Source: JAWXCB01 sp034440455 (GTDB taxonomy: Bacteria; Bacteroidota; Bacteroidia; Chitinophagales; CAIOSU01). From it: 22,893 nucleotides of DNA. The position numbers and the translations under genes were made by a program. Each line of letters starts with the position of its first letter. Position 1 is the stretch's first letter. Below the pieces are notes generated by a model. That model had not been told where the DNA came from and made no database searches. It worked only from the letters and a program-made list of their open reading frames with translations. The stretch is taken from NCBI GenBank assembly GCA_034440455.1, contig JAWXCB010000081.1, positions 1 to 22,893 of the forward strand, in the 5' to 3' direction. Of the stretch, positions 6,571 to 13,706 are shown in pieces.

Positions 6571-7149
6571 ATGTCACTGCTGCTTATTTCTTTTATCAGC
6601 CTGCTGCTGCTCCCTTCCATTCATTCCAATAAAACGATTGAGGCAGATAAGCAACAGGCGCAGGAAGCGTTTGCATTTCTGAATGCGGTAAGGGCAAATC
6701 CGGAAAACTATTACAAGGAACTGCACTACAAAAAGAATGTGAAAGTATCACCCATCAAGCTGCAATGGAACGATACATTGGCGCAAGTCGCGGAAGCCAA
6801 AGCTCTTGATATGGCAAAGCGGAATTACTTCGCCCACGTTGACCCCGACCGCAATGGCATCAATTACCTTGTTTATCAAAGCGGCTATGAATTGAATCCT
6901 GATTGGATAAAAAAAAGAAAAGACAATTACTTTGAGTCAATTTCCGTAAACCCAAACAGCGGAAGAGAGGCGATAAGTACGCTCATCATTGACGCGAATG
7001 AGCCTTCGTTGGGACACAGAAAGCATTTGCTCGGGCTTGATGCATGGAATTCTACTTTGAAAGATATTGGCATCGGTTTCGTCTGTTGCAATGCTGGCTG
7101 TCGTTACAAAACCTATGTATGCGTTATTATAGCGAAGCACAATTGGTAG
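6571..7149 (+). CDS. Secreted CAP (SCP/PR-1-like) domain protein
   Basis: The 192-residue protein has an N-terminal signal sequence (hydrophobic residues 2-16, then SIHSN). The CAP domain follows, with His89 in YFAHVDPD, Glu122 in YFESIS and His149 in GHRKHLLG. These correspond to the conserved cavity residues of bacterial YkwD-like CAP proteins. The end, IGIGFVCCNAGCRYKTYVCVIIA, matches the closing strands and carries four cysteines (172, 173, 177, 184) that could form disulfides outside the cytoplasm. The function in bacteria is not established. It stands alone, 140 bases after the DUF3820 gene and convergent with the hydrolase gene. Confidence 0.88.
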   Translation: MSLLLISFISLLLLPSIHSNKTIEADKQQAQEAFAFLNAVRANPENYYKELHYKKNVKVSPIKLQWNDTLAQVAEAKALDMAKRNYFAHVDPDRNGINYLVYQSGYELNPDWIKKRKDNYFESISVNPNSGREAISTLIIDANEPSLGHRKHLLGLDAWNSTLKDIGIGFVCCNAGCRYKTYVCVIIAKHNW

Positions 7150-7167
7150 CAATAAGAGAAGTGAGCG

Positions 7168-7938
7168 CTAAACGATGTCCGCTAAAATTTTATGCACCGC
7201 AGCATAAAACACATCAGGCGCCTCTGCATGAACCCAGTGTCCCGCATCGGGAATAGTGATGAGTTCTATTTTGGGAAATATTTTTTGAAAGCTGCTTAAA
7301 TCATTCTCCAGCACATAATTTGACTTGCCGCCTCGAATAATATATGCGGAAACTGCGACAGGCTTTTCCGAATGAATCGCTTGATTAATCTGCTCGTAGT
7401 TGCGGATTAATCCGTCTAAGTTCATCTTCCACGAAAAACTGCCGTCAGCATTTCTGTCGAGATTTTTCAGCAGAAATTGGCGCACCGCAAAATCATCAAT
7501 ATGTGTTGCAAGCATTGCATCTGCATCATCTCTCTTCGTAATGCGGAAGATGTCAACATCTTCCAGCGCATCAAAAATTGTATCGTGACCTCTGCCGTAT
7601 TCCTTCGGAGCAATGTCCACAACAATGAGTTTCAAAACTTTTTCAGAATGCGTGATGGCAAACTGCATTGCAACTTTTCCACCCATTGAATGCCCAATGA
7701 TGTGGGCATCTTTAATATGATGCTTCGCAAAAAATTCTACAAGGTCGCTGACCATCGCGGGATAAGAATGTTCATCGCTGTGTGGCGACCTGCCGTGATT
7801 ACGCAGGTCAATGGTAAATACTTTGAAGTCAGATGAAAGTTTTCGCGCGAAAGTTTGCCAGTTGTCCAACGAGCCAAGCAGCCCATGGAGAATTACAACG
7901 GGCGTTCCCTCGCCAAATGATTTGTAATTAAGCTGCAT
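7168..7938 (-). CDS. Alpha/beta hydrolase, YbfF-like esterase
   Basis: The 256-residue cytoplasmic hydrolase has the oxyanion-hole motif HGLLGS at residues 18-23, DLRNHGRS at 44-51, the nucleophile elbow GHSMGG with Ser84, and the catalytic His234 in AGHWVHAE. DLRNHGRS, and the RGGKSNYV segment before the catalytic histidine, resemble the YbfF group of small acyl esterases. The natural substrate is unknown. It starts nine bases after the stop of the DUF58 gene on the same strand, so the two are probably co-transcribed. Confidence 0.9.
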   Translation of the reverse strand: MQLNYKSFGEGTPVVILHGLLGSLDNWQTFARKLSSDFKVFTIDLRNHGRSPHSDEHSYPAMVSDLVEFFAKHHIKDAHIIGHSMGGKVAMQFAITHSEKVLKLIVVDIAPKEYGRGHDTIFDALEDVDIFRITKRDDADAMLATHIDDFAVRQFLLKNLDRNADGSFSWKMNLDGLIRNYEQINQAIHSEKPVAVSAYIIRGGKSNYVLENDLSSFQKIFPKIELITIPDAGHWVHAEAPDVFYAAVHKILADIV

Positions 7939-7947
7939 GAAAAGCGC

Positions 7948-8868
7948 TTAGAGCATCTTTGCCCGCTTTGTCAGATATGGCACGAGTATTTGCAGGAAGT
8001 TTTCTGCAATGTCGGCTTCCACAAAATCAATTTTGTTTTGACCGCACTTCAGCATCAGGTCTTTTTTGTGTTGATGCGCCTGCTTTGTGTAATGCTCCCG
8101 TACATCGCTGGCGCGTAGTTTCACTTTTTCGCCCGTCTCCAAATCAATGAACACATACGGGCGGTTTTCAAATTCAAACTCCAACTCGCTCTTTTTATCG
8201 GTGACATGAAACAGCACAACTTCATGCTTTGCATACCTCAAATGCTGCAAGGCGGAAAACAATTCTGCGTTTGCGTGTGTGCTATCCATCATATCACTGA
8301 AGATGATTACCAGCGAGCGCCTTGAAATGCTGTCGGCAATTTGATGAATGGAATTTGAAGCTGCTGTCTTTTTATTCTTTCCATCCGCAGCAAGCAACTG
8401 CTCAAGATGTGTCATCAATAATTTATGATGCACCTGCGTTGAACGCGCTTTTGTATGCACATCTATCTTGTCAGAAAAAATCGAAAGCCCTGTGGCATCG
8501 CGTTGCTTACGCATCAGGTACATCAAAGCGGCAGCGCACACAATCGAAAACCGGATTTTCGTATTGGTAACGCCCGCAGGATAATACATCGAAGAGGAAG
8601 CATCTATCACCAACTGGCAGCGCAGATTTGTTTCCTCTTCAAATTTTTTCACAAACATTTTATCTGAGCGCGCATACACTTTCCAGTCAATATCCTTCAC
8701 GGATTCGCCCGCGTTGTAAAGACGATGCTCGGCAAACTCAACGGAAAAACCGTGATACGGACTTTTGTGCAAGCCGATGATGGAGCCTTCTACCGCCTGC
8801 CGCGCAATCAGTTCAAGATTATCAAGCCGGTGCAGGTCTTCAAGTTTCTGGATGGAAGTAACGCTCAT
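7948..8868 (-). CDS. DUF58 domain protein (von Willebrand factor A-like)
   Basis: The 306-residue soluble protein begins with the usual DUF58 lead-in (LELIARQAVEGSIIGLHKSP). The core block EFAEHRLYNAGESVKDIDWK at about 44-63 follows, then the MIDAS-like metal site DASSSM at 89-94. DUF58 proteins typically work with a MoxR AAA+ ATPase and are often encoded next to it; no MoxR gene is visible here. The partner downstream is a hydrolase gene nine bases away. The ATG at 8868 is divergent from the phosphoesterase start at 8964, with a 95-base gap between them. Confidence 0.9.
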   Translation of the reverse strand: MSVTSIQKLEDLHRLDNLELIARQAVEGSIIGLHKSPYHGFSVEFAEHRLYNAGESVKDIDWKVYARSDKMFVKKFEEETNLRCQLVIDASSSMYYPAGVTNTKIRFSIVCAAALMYLMRKQRDATGLSIFSDKIDVHTKARSTQVHHKLLMTHLEQLLAADGKNKKTAASNSIHQIADSISRRSLVIIFSDMMDSTHANAELFSALQHLRYAKHEVVLFHVTDKKSELEFEFENRPYVFIDLETGEKVKLRASDVREHYTKQAHQHKKDLMLKCGQNKIDFVEADIAENFLQILVPYLTKRAKML

Positions 8869-8963
8869 ATTTTGATGAATGGGTAAACGAAATTAAGTTT
8901 ACCGTTTGAAAGTAGCTTTTCAGGATTTATTGCAGACAAATAAATAATTTTTTTTAATCCACA

Positions 8964-9470
8964 ATGCGCAGAATCGCCCTCCTCTCTGACACACACGGAT
9001 ATCTTGATGACGCAGTCTTTAAATATTTTGAGGGATGTGACGAAATCTGGCATGGCGGTGATTTTGGAACAATGGAGGTAGCGGACAAACTCAGCGCAGT
9101 AAAGCCATTCAAAGGCGTTTACGGCAACATTGACGGAACGGACATCCGCGTAAAATTTCCGGAGAACCTGTTTTTTGAAATAGAAGGAATGAAATTTCTT
9201 ATTACGCACATTGCAGGCTCGCCCGGAAAGTATAATCCACGAGTAAAAAAACTGCTTACGGAATTGAAACCAGATGTACTCATCTGCGGGCATTCGCATA
9301 TTTTAAAAGTGCTGCGGGACACTGCATTCAATGTAATGTATATGAATCCGGGCGCGGCAGGCAATGAAGGCTTTCATAAAATGAAAACGTTGTTGCGCTT
9401 TTCTGTTGAAAATGGAATGCTGAAAGATTTGGAAGTGGTGGAATTGGGAATGCGCGGATTTCTGAAATAA
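8964..9470 (+). CDS. YfcE/MJ0936-family metallophosphoesterase
   Basis: The 168-residue protein has the full dinuclear metal signature: Asp9 and His11 in SDTHG, Asp33 in HGGD, Asn55 in YGNID, His82 in ITHI and the GHSH pair at 109-112. The length and motif spacing match the small phosphodiesterases of the YfcE/MJ0936 group, which hydrolyse phosphodiester bonds in vitro; the cellular substrate is not known. It is a single-gene unit divergent from DUF58. A paired-hairpin inverted repeat begins two bases after its stop and could serve as its transcription end. Confidence 0.93.
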   Translation: MRRIALLSDTHGYLDDAVFKYFEGCDEIWHGGDFGTMEVADKLSAVKPFKGVYGNIDGTDIRVKFPENLFFEIEGMKFLITHIAGSPGKYNPRVKKLLTELKPDVLICGHSHILKVLRDTAFNVMYMNPGAAGNEGFHKMKTLLRFSVENGMLKDLEVVELGMRGFLK

Positions 9471-9471
9471 A

Positions 9472-9550
9472 TGTCATGCCGGATTTATTCCGGTATCACC
9501 CTTTGATTTTGCCAGTATGATGGGGATTCCGGCATAAAGCCGGAATGACA
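9472..9550. repeat. Inverted-repeat element with a hairpin in each arm
   Basis: The left arm begins TGTCATGCCGG and the right arm, read in reverse complement from 9550, begins TGTCATTCCGG. The two arms match over about 30 bases with a handful of mismatches. Each arm is itself a small hairpin: TTCCGGC-ATAAA-GCCGGAA is a perfect 7-bp stem in the right arm, and CCGG...CCGG forms the left. The element is about 79 bp, has no coding potential, and sits between the phosphoesterase stop and the methyltransferase gene. It resembles a REP/MITE-like non-autonomous element. Confidence 0.65.
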
Positions 9551-9595
9551 CTTCAACCTGCCAAATGGTAGTGAAATTTTCTTCAAATTTGTACG

Positions 9596-10222
9596 GTGAA
9601 AGATTCGGACAAAAAAAGTTATTGGGACAATATTTATGAGAACCGTCAGCCGGATGAAGTAAGTTGGTATCAGGCTATTCCCACGATCTCGCTTGATTTT
9701 GTAAAACTTGCCAAACTGCCCAAAACTGCAAGCATTATTGATGTGGGCGGGGGCGAAAGTTTATTTGTTGATTATCTGCTTGATGCCGGTTTCAAAAAGA
9801 TCACCGTGCTTGATATTTCCGATGCAGCGATTCGTCATGCGCGGCAGCGCGTTGGTGATCAGGCGAAATTTATCAACTGGATTGTGAGCGATGTAGTTGA
9901 TTTTGAGCCGGAAGAGAAATATGATTTCTGGCATGATCGCGGCACGTTTCATTTTCTCACCAATGAAGACGACATTCAAAAATATATCGCGCTTATCCGC
10001 AAAGCCGTGAAACCTAAAGGACATGTAGTGATTGGCACGTTTTCCGACATTGGTCCGCAGCAGTGCAGCGGCTTAGAAATCAACCAGTATTCGGAAGATT
10101 TAATGGAACGCCAGTTTGAATCTTATTTCACAAAAGTTGCCAGCAGGCGCGAAGACCACATCACGCCTTACAACACGATTCAAAATTTTTTATTCTGCTG
10201 CTTTAGAAAAAATAGTAAGTAA
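9596..10222 (+). CDS. Class I SAM-dependent methyltransferase
   Basis: The 208-residue protein has a Rossmann methyltransferase core. Motif I is IIDVGGGES at 47-55, the acidic ribose-binding residue is Asp73 in VLDIS, motif III is SDVVDFEP near 98-105, and YDFWHDRGTFHFLT at 109-122 is the post-motif segment. YDxWHDRxxFHFLT occurs in a group related to citrate-synthase lysine methyltransferases and to enzymes annotated as thiol/tellurite methyltransferases. The substrate is therefore open. Translation starts at GTG 9596; no in-frame ATG lies upstream. It converges with the FG-GAP gene, 35 bases away. Confidence 0.85.
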   Translation: MKDSDKKSYWDNIYENRQPDEVSWYQAIPTISLDFVKLAKLPKTASIIDVGGGESLFVDYLLDAGFKKITVLDISDAAIRHARQRVGDQAKFINWIVSDVVDFEPEEKYDFWHDRGTFHFLTNEDDIQKYIALIRKAVKPKGHVVIGTFSDIGPQQCSGLEINQYSEDLMERQFESYFTKVASRREDHITPYNTIQNFLFCCFRKNSK

Positions 10223-10257
10223 TCAGTTCAAGTTTTACGCGAAAATCATCTGCATGG

Positions 10258-12507
10258 TTAGAAATCTGTAATCAGCAATTTGCGGGTCTTTACGCTGCTC
10301 CCTTGTCTTGCCTGAATAAAATATATGCCGCAATTGACTTGTGGAAGCGAGATGTCGTTTTGCTCATTGAATGTTTTTAACTCCGCTAAGTTTCTGCCCA
10401 ACATATCAATGAGCATAATCGTGACAGGCTCGTTTTTATTAAAGCCGCGCAGCGTAATATGCAGTTGTGTTTGCGCGGGATTAGGATAGATGGTAAATAC
10501 AAATTCCGCTGCATCAATATTGCGCGATGAAACCGGATACAAAAGACTGTCTGACTGGCTGAACAAGGCAACCCCTCCCCTATAGTTTCCTACTATCATT
10601 TCATATCTGCCATCGCCCGTGATGTCGGCAATGGTGGGCGAAGAACGCTCACCTTCATCAATGGAAGAATAGTCATCGAATTTTTTGCGGAACATGCCGC
10701 TGTAAATACTGTCGCGGTCAAACGCATACACGCGGATGCTTCCTTCTTCACAGCCGGAAATCACATAGAGTTTTTCCGATGTGTCAAGCCTGCTGATATT
10801 GGGCGTGGCATACCCATTTGGAAAACCCGGAATGCGGATATTGATTTCTCCGAAAAAACTATTGGTGGGCAAAGTGTCAAATATCATTGCTGTCAGAGTT
10901 CCTTTATTTTCAAAGTAATTGAGGTTGCCTGTTTTTTCACCCACCACCAAATCAGGCAGCGAGTCGCCATTCACATCATAAATAAAAGGCGCGCTGAATT
11001 GCCCCACGTCAATGCCAAACATATTAAGCATCGAAACCGTGAAGTTGGCAGCATTGCCCAAGCCTGCGGTGTTTTCATAATAATGCAGGAACCCGTCAAA
11101 CTCGCCCACAATCATGTCTTCATCACCATCCCCATCCATGTCGCCAAATGCGGGGGTGATTGCTTTCCGATTCAGAGCAGAAACATTTTCATAATCGCGA
11201 GAAATAAGGTTGAATTGCGGCAACAGCGAATCCCCTGTGTTTTCAAGTAATGCAAGACCAGAGCGGTAAGTAACGCCATTCACATAATACCCATAGTTAC
11301 CGACAACCAAATCCAACAAGCCATCGCTGTTGTAATCAAAGAAAACCGGATGCGCGCCTTCGCCCAAATCAAGCATCTCGTCACCAAGAAATGTGTCGGT
11401 TTGGAAATCAAACACCACGCTGTCGGCTGCTCCCACATTTTTGTAATACCACGAGCAACTGTAATTTTCTGAAGTTTTAGTGGCGTTGGGAGCCACAAGC
11501 AAATCTTTCAATGCGTCATTATTTACATCCACATAAAATGATGCGGGGAAAATGGGGCTGCGATACGAAGTGTTGTAAGAAGGAAATGCGGAATCCTGCG
11601 CAATCATATCTGCGCAAGTGAGATTGCCGCCATTCACAAGGCGGTTGATGCGGTCAAAAGAAATATCACCGAGTATCAATTCCTTATCGCCATCGCCATC
11701 TTCGTCAAACGCCAGCAGCGTAGAGCCAGCGTGCCGCGCTTGTCCTGTGCTGACTGCCTGTGTTTCTGTTTTCAGCGCAAACACGCAACTATCCACTTCA
11801 AACCCACCGCATGAATCAAGAATACATACATTGGTAGTGCTCGGTTCATAAAAATCGCCCCAGCAGGGGGAAACTTTCCGGAAAATAACAGTGTCGCCAC
11901 AAGTGCCGCTCAACTCCTGCGATTGGTTTTCAAAATAATCAACCACACCGCCAAGCTGCTCAAACGTGAGAATATCAAGGTCGCCATCACCATTGATGTC
12001 TTCAATGGCAGGTATATCAATGGAAGTAATAAAAATCGGAAGGATGCCTGAAAACGATGGATATTTAAACGTAGTAACAGAATCAAACACGAGACGGTTT
12101 GCCGTGTCGAACCTGCCTTTGTAATAATCAATCGCGCCAATCTCGTAAGTAAATACATCGTCAATGCCATCACAATCGAAATCGCGCATCAGCATCCACT
12201 GATGGAATTTTGAAAACGCAGGTTCATACTCCGGTCTGTATTCATAATCAACCATGCCTGCTGTGCCATGATTGATAAATGTGATGACTTTATTTCCGGT
12301 ACGGTCAAAAATCACCAAATCAAGCGTGTCATCATTATCAAGGTCGGCAGCGGAAAACTGTGGATTGTTCAAGCCGCCCGCCCAGGGATAGAGCAGCGTT
12401 TTTGCTCCATCGGTAAGAGGGATATTCGTTTGCTTGTTAAATAAAAATTGCCCGAACGAAAGAAACGGTTGCAGAGCCAGCAAAGCACACAGACAATATT
12501 TTCTCAT
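10258..12507 (-). CDS. Secreted FG-GAP/VCBS-repeat protein with a type IX secretion sorting domain
   Basis: ATG 12507 gives 749 residues beginning with a clear signal peptide (MRKYCLCALLALQPFLSFGQ); the frame runs 11 codons further upstream, but those codons precede the signal. The body has at least nine Ca-binding-like repeats of the DxDxDGxxD type (for example DINGDGDLDILTFE, GDMDGDGDEDMIVGE), which build an integrin-like beta-propeller. The last ~80 residues (from about IYPNPAQTQLHITL through MLGR to KLLITDF) are a type A T9SS sorting domain, so the protein should cross the outer membrane and be secreted or surface-attached. Its ligand is unknown. A -7-like box lies at 12538-12545. Confidence 0.93.
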   Translation of the reverse strand: MRKYCLCALLALQPFLSFGQFLFNKQTNIPLTDGAKTLLYPWAGGLNNPQFSAADLDNDDTLDLVIFDRTGNKVITFINHGTAGMVDYEYRPEYEPAFSKFHQWMLMRDFDCDGIDDVFTYEIGAIDYYKGRFDTANRLVFDSVTTFKYPSFSGILPIFITSIDIPAIEDINGDGDLDILTFEQLGGVVDYFENQSQELSGTCGDTVIFRKVSPCWGDFYEPSTTNVCILDSCGGFEVDSCVFALKTETQAVSTGQARHAGSTLLAFDEDGDGDKELILGDISFDRINRLVNGGNLTCADMIAQDSAFPSYNTSYRSPIFPASFYVDVNNDALKDLLVAPNATKTSENYSCSWYYKNVGAADSVVFDFQTDTFLGDEMLDLGEGAHPVFFDYNSDGLLDLVVGNYGYYVNGVTYRSGLALLENTGDSLLPQFNLISRDYENVSALNRKAITPAFGDMDGDGDEDMIVGEFDGFLHYYENTAGLGNAANFTVSMLNMFGIDVGQFSAPFIYDVNGDSLPDLVVGEKTGNLNYFENKGTLTAMIFDTLPTNSFFGEINIRIPGFPNGYATPNISRLDTSEKLYVISGCEEGSIRVYAFDRDSIYSGMFRKKFDDYSSIDEGERSSPTIADITGDGRYEMIVGNYRGGVALFSQSDSLLYPVSSRNIDAAEFVFTIYPNPAQTQLHITLRGFNKNEPVTIMLIDMLGRNLAELKTFNEQNDISLPQVNCGIYFIQARQGSSVKTRKLLITDF

Positions 12508-12537
12508 TGTTTCATGGGTTGAATGGAGCGGATAAAC

Positions 12538-12545
12538 CAAAGTTA
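12538..12545 (-). promoter_or_regulatory. Candidate -7 box for the FG-GAP gene
   Basis: TAACTTTG on the minus strand matches TAnnTTTG and ends 30 bases before the ATG at 12507, giving a short leader. The expected -33 TTTG is not evident 19-20 bases upstream, where the sequence is T-rich but unmatched. The call rests on motif and position only. Confidence 0.4.
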
Positions 12546-12679
12546 ACAGAAGTCTCTATTAGAAAAGAAAAGCGCGGGGATGGTTGCTTTTAAATAAGTG
12601 GTTGGCGTAATCGAGTGTTCTCGAAATGTATGCACTCATCAGTTTAAAGTGGGTCGAACTATAAACTTCAAACTCCAAC

Positions 12680-13675
12680 TTACTTCCTGCTTTCATCCAC
12701 CGCCTTGGCAGTTTGCGGCATAGTTAATTCTACGAGAAACTTGGCATCGAGTACTTGCAAGGCATAAGCCGCTGCGCCCGATAGTTTAATGGTGGTGCTT
12801 TTATATTCTTCCGTGTCGGGCAGCTTGCCCACCACCTTCACATATGTGGTACGGTTGTTCATCAGGTTGCGCACTTTTATCACCGTGCCGAGGGGCGTGG
12901 TTTTGTGCAGCGCGTAATAGTTCTTCATGTTCTCGCCCTCGCCCTGAATCCAGGTAGCCACTCCCCTGCTGATGTCAGCGGTTTCAGTTGTTTTTTCGGC
13001 AGCGAGAAATTGTTTTTCAAGCGGCATTTTTTGCTGCGCGGGGGCTTTCTTCACGTCTTTGTAAGCCGACTTCACATTCAACTCCTGCGGAATGATGAGC
13101 TTCTGGCTAATGGCAAGCGTATCGCTTTTCAGGTTGTTCTTTTCGCGCAGCATCGGCACGGTGACACCGTTGTAGCTGCGGCAAATGCTGTAAAGCGTTT
13201 CACCCTGCTTCACCACGTGGGTTATGTAACCATCATCTGCAACACGCGCTGCTTTTAAATCGGCAAGATACACAGGCTTCTTTGCCGCAGGGATTTTCAG
13301 CGTTTGCCCCAGCGCAAGCGAATAGCCGCTGTTGCCCATGTTGTTGAGCACAATCACATCCGTCATGTCCACTTGGTAGCGCTTGCACAGCGAATAGAGC
13401 GTTTCGCCCTTTATCACTTTGTGCAGGGTAACGTCTTGCTGGGCAAATAAGGTGAAAGAAAAAAAACACAATGATGAAATAATGAGCCAATGTGCCGATA
13501 TGCCGATGACGCTATCGTCCCCCTTGCGCGGAGGTATTGCGCGTGTGCGAAGGGGGATGCGCAGGCTATCAGCGCAGGCAGGGGGATGATTTTTAGATGT
13601 ATCAACAGATGAGATTGCTTCGCTCGTTCCTCGCTCGCAATGACGCTTTGAATGCCGATTCTGTAATTTTACCAT
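12680..13675 (-). CDS. LysM-repeat protein with C-terminal RlpA-like double-psi beta-barrel; start uncertain
   Basis: The recognisable protein starts around residue 62 of this 331-codon frame, with a hydrophobic signal-like stretch (HWLIISSLCFFSFTLFAQQ). It has two LysM peptidoglycan-binding domains, about 83-129 (HKVIKGETLYSLCKRY) and 151-197 (HVVKQGETLYSICRSY). A linker follows, then a C-terminal block at 239-316 (ATWIQGEGENMKNYYALHKT, TPLGTVIKVRNLMN) like RlpA double-psi barrels. It probably acts at the periplasmic cell wall. The first ~60 codons from ATG 13675 are read through an intergenic repeat (peptide RHCERGTSEAISS) and are unlikely to be original protein. No ATG or GTG lies between the repeat and the signal; TTG at about residue 69 is the only common alternative. 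Confidence 0.8.
   Translation of the reverse strand: MVKLQNRHSKRHCERGTSEAISSVDTSKNHPPACADSLRIPLRTRAIPPRKGDDSVIGISAHWLIISSLCFFSFTLFAQQDVTLHKVIKGETLYSLCKRYQVDMTDVIVLNNMGNSGYSLALGQTLKIPAAKKPVYLADLKAARVADDGYITHVVKQGETLYSICRSYNGVTVPMLREKNNLKSDTLAISQKLIIPQELNVKSAYKDVKKAPAQQKMPLEKQFLAAEKTTETADISRGVATWIQGEGENMKNYYALHKTTPLGTVIKVRNLMNNRTTYVKVVGKLPDTEEYKSTTIKLSGAAAYALQVLDAKFLVELTMPQTAKAVDESRK
13474..13645. repeat. Composite intergenic repeat block at the 5' end of the LysM gene
   Basis: Three kinds of repetitive sequence are stacked here. From 13482 to 13505 there are three 8-mers in step (ATGAGCCA, ATGTGCCG, ATATGCCG), with degenerate neighbours on both sides. From about 13517 to 13555 CCCCCTT and AAGGGGG form an inverted pair around a GCGC-rich middle. 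From 13614 to 13641 ATTGC...GCAAT brackets TTCGCTCGTTCCTCGCTC, a sequence type I recognise as a common bacterial intergenic repeat, whose translation appears as spurious CERxSEAIS peptides. The block overlaps the upstream part of the LysM reading frame and lies next to the NfeD start. Confidence 0.65.
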
Positions 13676-13706
13676 AAGTTTTACCACACTCAAATATAAA
13701 GCCAAC

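Noticed and set aside
8865..9299. Minus-strand 144-codon frame opposite the phosphoesterase
   Set aside because: It is antisense to a gene with all metal-binding motifs intact and shows no recognisable domain.
12611..12624. Perfect small hairpin TCGAG-TGTT-CTCGA between the LysM and FG-GAP genes
   Set aside because: There is no T-run after it on either strand and the stem is only 5 bp, so neither a terminator nor a regulatory role can be supported.
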